Shown: positions 59,652 through 64,000 of the stretch, piece by piece
Layout: each line of letters starts with the position of its first letter
Numbering within the stretch: the first letter of the stretch is position 1
Assembly (NCBI RefSeq): GCF_003711515.1
Contig: NW_021167088.1
Location: 1,139,769 to 1,203,768, forward strand
Reading direction: 5' to 3'
Length of the DNA: 64,000 nt
From: Sodiomyces alkalinus F11
Lineage: Eukaryota > Ascomycota > Sordariomycetes > Glomerellales > Plectosphaerellaceae
Notes under the pieces: model-generated
Told to the model about the DNA's origin: nothing
What the model saw: the letters and a program-made list of their open reading frames with translations, nothing else
Databases searched by the model: none
Made by a program: the position numbers and the translations under genes

Positions 59652-62600
59652 GGCCGCTTCCCCGAGGGGTACGACAGTTCACGTCGGGGACGACGATGCA
59701 ATAGCTTTGAATGATGGCCTCAAAAGGCGGCGGCAAAAGTTTTGCAAATTATGATGCACCGTTGAATTGGACGGTGTAGAGGCACTCGGACGGTCGGCCG
59801 CGCGGCAATCGGAGCTTGCGAGTCGACTGAAGAAAGCGAGGCAAGACACTCGTTGCAAGAATTCCTAGCGGCAAGCGTCCAGTGTGGTGCCCATAGAGCG
59901 CCAGAAATGCGTCGGTGCGGACGGTAGCACGGGAGATCGGGAGATCGGAAATGGCACCAGGGCCAAACTTGGTTGAGGTACGGGCAATCCTCAGCGTGCG
60001 GGAAGAACCGTTCAAAGTGCACTGGGCGGTATGCAGGAGGACACCGTTGTTTTCGCCTCTTGGGCGAAAGTAGACGACGGGGTATCGCGGTCGCTTTGAG
60101 CATCCACGATGCTAAACCGCGGCTGCTTTGCTAGTTTCCCGAGCTAGTTGAGCTTTTTACGCTGCGCTTGCTGTAAAATGCTTCTTGCTTTTTTCTCGCT
60201 TTTGTTTCTTCCTTTTTTTCTTTCTTTTTTGCTTCTTCTTTTCTTTTCCTGTACTTCTTTATATTTTCGCTCGACGTAGCTTTCGTGGGCGCGGAGGGGA
60301 GGAATTGCCGAGTCACTGTATCGAAGGGTGGGACTGACACGTCCGTGGAGTAGCGGGCGGAATTGCTGGGGGTGGTGAAGTTGCTTGGAGAGAGAGACGA
60401 AGAGGCTAGAAACCCCGTCCCGCGGTAAAGAACGATGGTAGTGATCGAGATGGAGAGTCGTTCCCTCGTCGATTTTCGGTTTCTATCCGTATAATCGAAT
60501 GGATAGGGCGGAACGGCCTCGACAGAAGAGAACAACGAGAGGAGGCAGGCGGCAAAACAATGGGTGGAGGGAAGGAGAGTTGAAGGGAAGACAGAAAGTG
60601 GGTGGGTTCCCAGGCTGCTTCCCTATTAGTGGGTGATACGTGTGGGTGTGTGGTGAATGATTAAGGTTCCAGCGTGTGGTGTGGGCTCTTGGTTTTGGGG
60701 CCCGTGAGGCGTGAGGCGTGAGGCGTGAGGCGTGAGGCGCGGAGTCCAGGGTATACCTTTTCGGTAGGCGCAGGGATTGGCCGTACGTTGTAATTATGTA
60801 CCTCCCCCGGTAAGTGGATTTATTTGTCTGTGGTCGTCCACTTGCTCGCACACGGCCTGGATTGGTGCAGGCCCAAGGGCAACGCAACAGGAAACAGACA
60901 GACAAGACTAATTATTAGTATGCGAATAGCGTTCAGAGAAATGGCCGTAGGGATTAGAATCGCGTCGGGTTGGGTTTGGTGTATGGAGTATCCGCGTAGA
61001 TTGCGTAAAGCCAGCGGATCAAGAGATTACAAGGAAGAAATTTGGAAAAAGGTGAACCCGAAAAGGGAGTTAGTGTATCACTGAGGGAGAGGGAAGAGGT
61101 GGGGGATGAGAGCAATGGTGCGTCTAGTGTTCTAGTGTATGCCCGCGGTATGTACGAGGTTCAAGTAATCAGCGTATGGTTTATGGCAGTTGCAGATATG
61201 AGATAATCAGAGCCACGCAAGTCGTCCTAGGTAAGGTAGGGTAAGGTAGGAGAAGGAAAGACGATCGTGGTGGAGGAAGCAACAAAGTAGGGTGAAGGCG
61301 GGAAAGGACCATATACCCAGGGCGGATGCTTGAGACGTAGGCAAGTACCTACCTTACTCTACAGATAAGGTACTTCATACAACGTACGGATACCTGAGCA
61401 AGTGTGAGAATGTCAGGCAGGGATTGGCCTGGTGTGGGTGGGTCCGGTATACGGATATCGTACCTCAGGTACCTTAGGTAACTTGAGCGGTCCAAAATGG
61501 AAGATCTGGTATAACGTACGTGCCAAGTGAAGAAGTCTCTCCTTACCATCGGACCTAGAGTGCGTGGCTCAGTCGACTCCGACTGAGGGCGACGCGTCTG
61601 ATAGGAAGATACATGCAAAGCACAACGCCCTTTCGACTTTGCAAGTCCATCTTGGAGTAGTATGTACTTCGTAGGTCGATAATTACCGACAAAATTGCAC
61701 TTTTTCTTTCCCTTCATGAACCAACGGAGCCGGAAAGCAATTAAGAACAGCAGGGACACGCTTCTCCCTCCCTGTTGCCAAAAATTGTCTCGTTGCGTAG
61801 AACTATCGATTACAACATATAACACCCATTTGGATAGCACCGGCCTGGGAAACACGACGAAGGAAGCTCATATACGGAGTATCCGTAACGTCCTGTTTGG
61901 TTGATCTGAGCCACACCTTAAAAGGACGGGAAGGTCGGTGACGGAATACCTACCACGTACTCAGTACGAAGTGGAAAGATTACAGGTAGGGTCCAGGCGA
62001 CCTGAACGGGCAACGAATAAGAAACCTCCAAGCGTGGACGACCGATCACTCTCTTCATCAACTGACCAATTCGAAGAATGACCAACGTGGCACACAGAAA
62101 ATTGGGCGTGATACGTGATCGAGAATAACGAAAAAGGTTTGCAGTTGAACGATTACTCAAGATCTGGGTACTTACTTTTTATCTTTTGGTTGCACAACGT
62201 ACGCTTTCTCTCTCCCACTTCGGAAGGTAGGCAGATAATTAGCCCAGTCAACTTACTACTCTATTATTAGCCCCATAATTCTCCATTTTCACCCGAACAA
62301 GATCAGCATTGCTGCTTGTGGAAGCAGCACGGCGAGGCGATGATGGTCTGGGTCAAAATATCTAATAACAGAGAGAAGGGCCAGCGCGGGAAGATATCAA
62401 AGGCGAAAACAAGATCGACAGAAACTCTCAAGGCGACGATTTACAGGTTACAGGACCTCTTTTATCAGACACCCTAACCGAACCGGGAGTTTTCGGTCCT
62501 GACCTCATAGTTTTTTTCTGGCGTGGGTGAGCTACCTAATCTAATCCATGACATTCACCTAAGGTAGGTAAGTATCCGACTTCGTGTACGAGAGTACCTT

Positions 62601-64000
62601 ATACATAAGGTACCTATTCAGAGAACCGCGTCCCGCTACATCGTCTCTGTTTGGCAGTGTGGGCCACCTGCTCACCTCACGAAGAACGAACTTCCATCGA
62701 AGAACGGCACAAGTTCTGCTTGCCTCGGACCGATGCGAAGAAGTGAAGATCACCCACTTGGCTCACGCGGGGGTCATTGGAGATAAGACGAAAAAGGGAG
62801 AGGGCCTAATGATGGGGGGGGCGATAGGCAGGGAGAAAATGGGATCACAGAATGGGAAGGAAAATGGCAGGACATAGCATAGGTGCTCGTAGTATTACCT
62901 GGTTGTGTGTGAATTCAGCGTTTCCAAGGTACGAGGCCACCGAGGCCATATCCTACGAAGTACCACATCCGCTTCATACCTTACCTTATGGGGCTGGGCA
63001 CGAAGCGACAGGGATACCCCTGTCTCGCGGCATTTTTCTTGACTGAAACTGGACGCTAGTAGGCCGCCAGCACGACCCTGATCCACCTATCGACTGGGAC
63101 TGACTGGAGCTTGCATCTTTTCCATCTCCCCTCTCAATGCCTCAATGCTACTCCATCGGCTTTCTTACAGGATGTAGGTACGTTGTATTATTCTGGCTTC
63201 TCTCGCGAGCAGCCGCCAGTCGAATAGGTTCTCTTATTCGATTGTGTACAACGTACACCGTTTTGAACTCTCACCATTCTCACCATCTGCGTCTCATCCA
63301 TGCAATGTGTTGCCGACCCCCACGTTCTGCACACCCGTCATGTAGAAGACTGGATGTAGCATTAGGAATACCGGAGGCTTCTGTCAAGTTCCAGCTTGGT
63401 TATTGTTTCTGGCGAGTGAGTTCGTTGTCGCTCACACCCTCTTCTTAACAGCCAGTGAGTACCTGCATCCATAAAAATGAGTTGGACTGTAACAACATTC
63501 AAGAACTGCGTGATGCCGGTTGAGATTATTATCGTGCTTTCTTTAATGGGTGATTGTGTGATTGTTTCTCCCGTCCGAACTCGAGTACACTTTTGCCCTA
63601 CTGAAATCCCGGAAAGCACCGTCATTTGAACCTTGAGACGAACCGGGAAGTCGACAGTAGAAAGGGGTGGGAGGGTCGGTAAGAAAAGAAAGAGGGGAGA
63701 GTAGACTACTTCGAGAATCCTCCAAACTGGGCGTACTTCTTTGTCTCCCCTTTTTCTTTTCTTTTCCTTTGCTCTTTTTCTTTTTTTTCCTTGTCGAGCC
63801 ATCAAGAAGGTGTCGTTTCAACTGCAAGTGACGGCCATGCGGTGGACAGATTGATTCGTCTGTTCGGCCCATCTCTCCCCTGTTTTGTCGCAGGGACGTC
63901 AAAGAACAAGGATACTGGGATTTGCCGGATGACTCGCACTCCCGGCGACCGAGCCACTCACTACCTTAGTCTGCCTGCCCTATAAACCACTTTTCCAACC
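59652..64000. other. Gene-free intergenic stretch, upstream of the Med15-like gene
   Basis: No supported gene in 4.3 kb to the window edge. The part next to 59652 must hold the Med15-like promoter and leader; a C/T-rich tract lies at 60180-60260. It also has the GTGAGGC repeat at 60704-60738 and TAC-NNN-GTA motifs at 60784, 61378, 61665, 61873, 62954, 63179 and 63247. Minus-strand frames at 60131-60535 and 63362-63902 are Lys/Ser-rich and driven by polypurine tracts, so they were not called. Confidence 0.55.
60704..60738. repeat. 7-bp minisatellite GTGAGGC
   Basis: Five head-to-tail copies of GTGAGGC. It is similar in unit size and sequence (GTGAG core) to the 7-bp array at 521-576. Confidence 0.94.

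Noticed and set aside
60131..60535. 134-codon minus-strand frame upstream of the Med15-like gene
   Set aside because: The Lys/Glu-rich end is a translation of a polypurine tract, and the frame probably lies in the promoter or leader.
63362..63902. Overlapping Lys/Arg-rich minus-strand frames near the window edge
   Set aside because: They are generated by a TTTTCTTTTC tract, with two frames equally open and no conserved motif.
1..64000. tRNA, 5S rRNA, CRISPR, transposon or secondary-metabolite cluster
   Set aside because: No A/B-box pair with cloverleaf, no 5S-like block, no spaced direct repeats, no transposase or reverse transcriptase, and no synthase genes beside the ABC or RTA1-like transporters.

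Overview
The window comes from a filamentous ascomycete fungus, most likely a Sordariomycete. The genes are split by short GT-AG introns (56 to about 370 bp), exons are GC-rich, start codons sit in Kozak-like contexts, and the proteins are typical Pezizomycotina orthologues (Bre1, Bdp1, Rad23, Los1, Slc1-type acyltransferase, Whi5/Nrm1-type repressor, Med15-type KIX protein, RTA1-like protein, SARAF-like protein). I could not fix family or species from sequence alone.

Layout, left to right. 1-4793: gene-free. 4794-6016 (-): secreted DUF7729-like, probably GPI-anchored protein. 6017-10169: gene-free. 10170-14360 (-): full-length ABCB/MDR transporter, three exons. 16820-17860 (+): SARAF-like ER membrane regulator of calcium entry. 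18333-21082 (-): Bre1 E3 ligase, five exons, divergent from 21901-23832 (+) Bdp1 (TFIIIB B''). 24506-26322 (-): Rad23, seven exons. 27447-28883 (-): unrecognised four-helix membrane protein with a long disordered tail. 28884-33371: gene-free. 33372-34351 (-): lysophosphatidate acyltransferase, divergent from 35493-37618 (+) DENND11/LCHN (DUF4484) protein. 38392-41775 (-): exportin-T (Los1). 41776-46128: gene-free. 46129-46966 (+): small GPI-type cell wall protein. 49907-51127 (+): RTA1-like seven-helix protein. 52162-53366 (-): Whi5/Nrm1-type repressor. 54674-59651 (-): very large Gln-rich Med15-like Mediator subunit. 59652-64000: gene-free.

The genes do not form a pathway or biosynthetic cluster. 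Most are housekeeping: chromatin and transcription (Bre1, Bdp1, Med15-like, Whi5-like), proteasome/DNA repair (Rad23), tRNA export (Los1), lipid synthesis, trafficking, calcium. Four are surface or transport genes (DUF7729, ABCB, cell wall protein, RTA1-like) and lie next to the longest gene-poor stretches. Bdp1 and Los1, both tRNA-biogenesis factors, share the window but are not adjacent.

Gene models below were built by hand from splice signals, reading phase and family resemblance. Exon joins restore the expected motifs in each recognised family, so most boundaries are solid; transcript ends are not known. About 29 kb is intergenic. It is marked by short dispersed near-palindromes of the form TAC-NNN-GTA and by AGGTACCT-type palindromes, plus many mini- and microsatellites. 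These dispersed motifs are the most unusual structure I see. I found no tRNA, rRNA, CRISPR or intact transposon.
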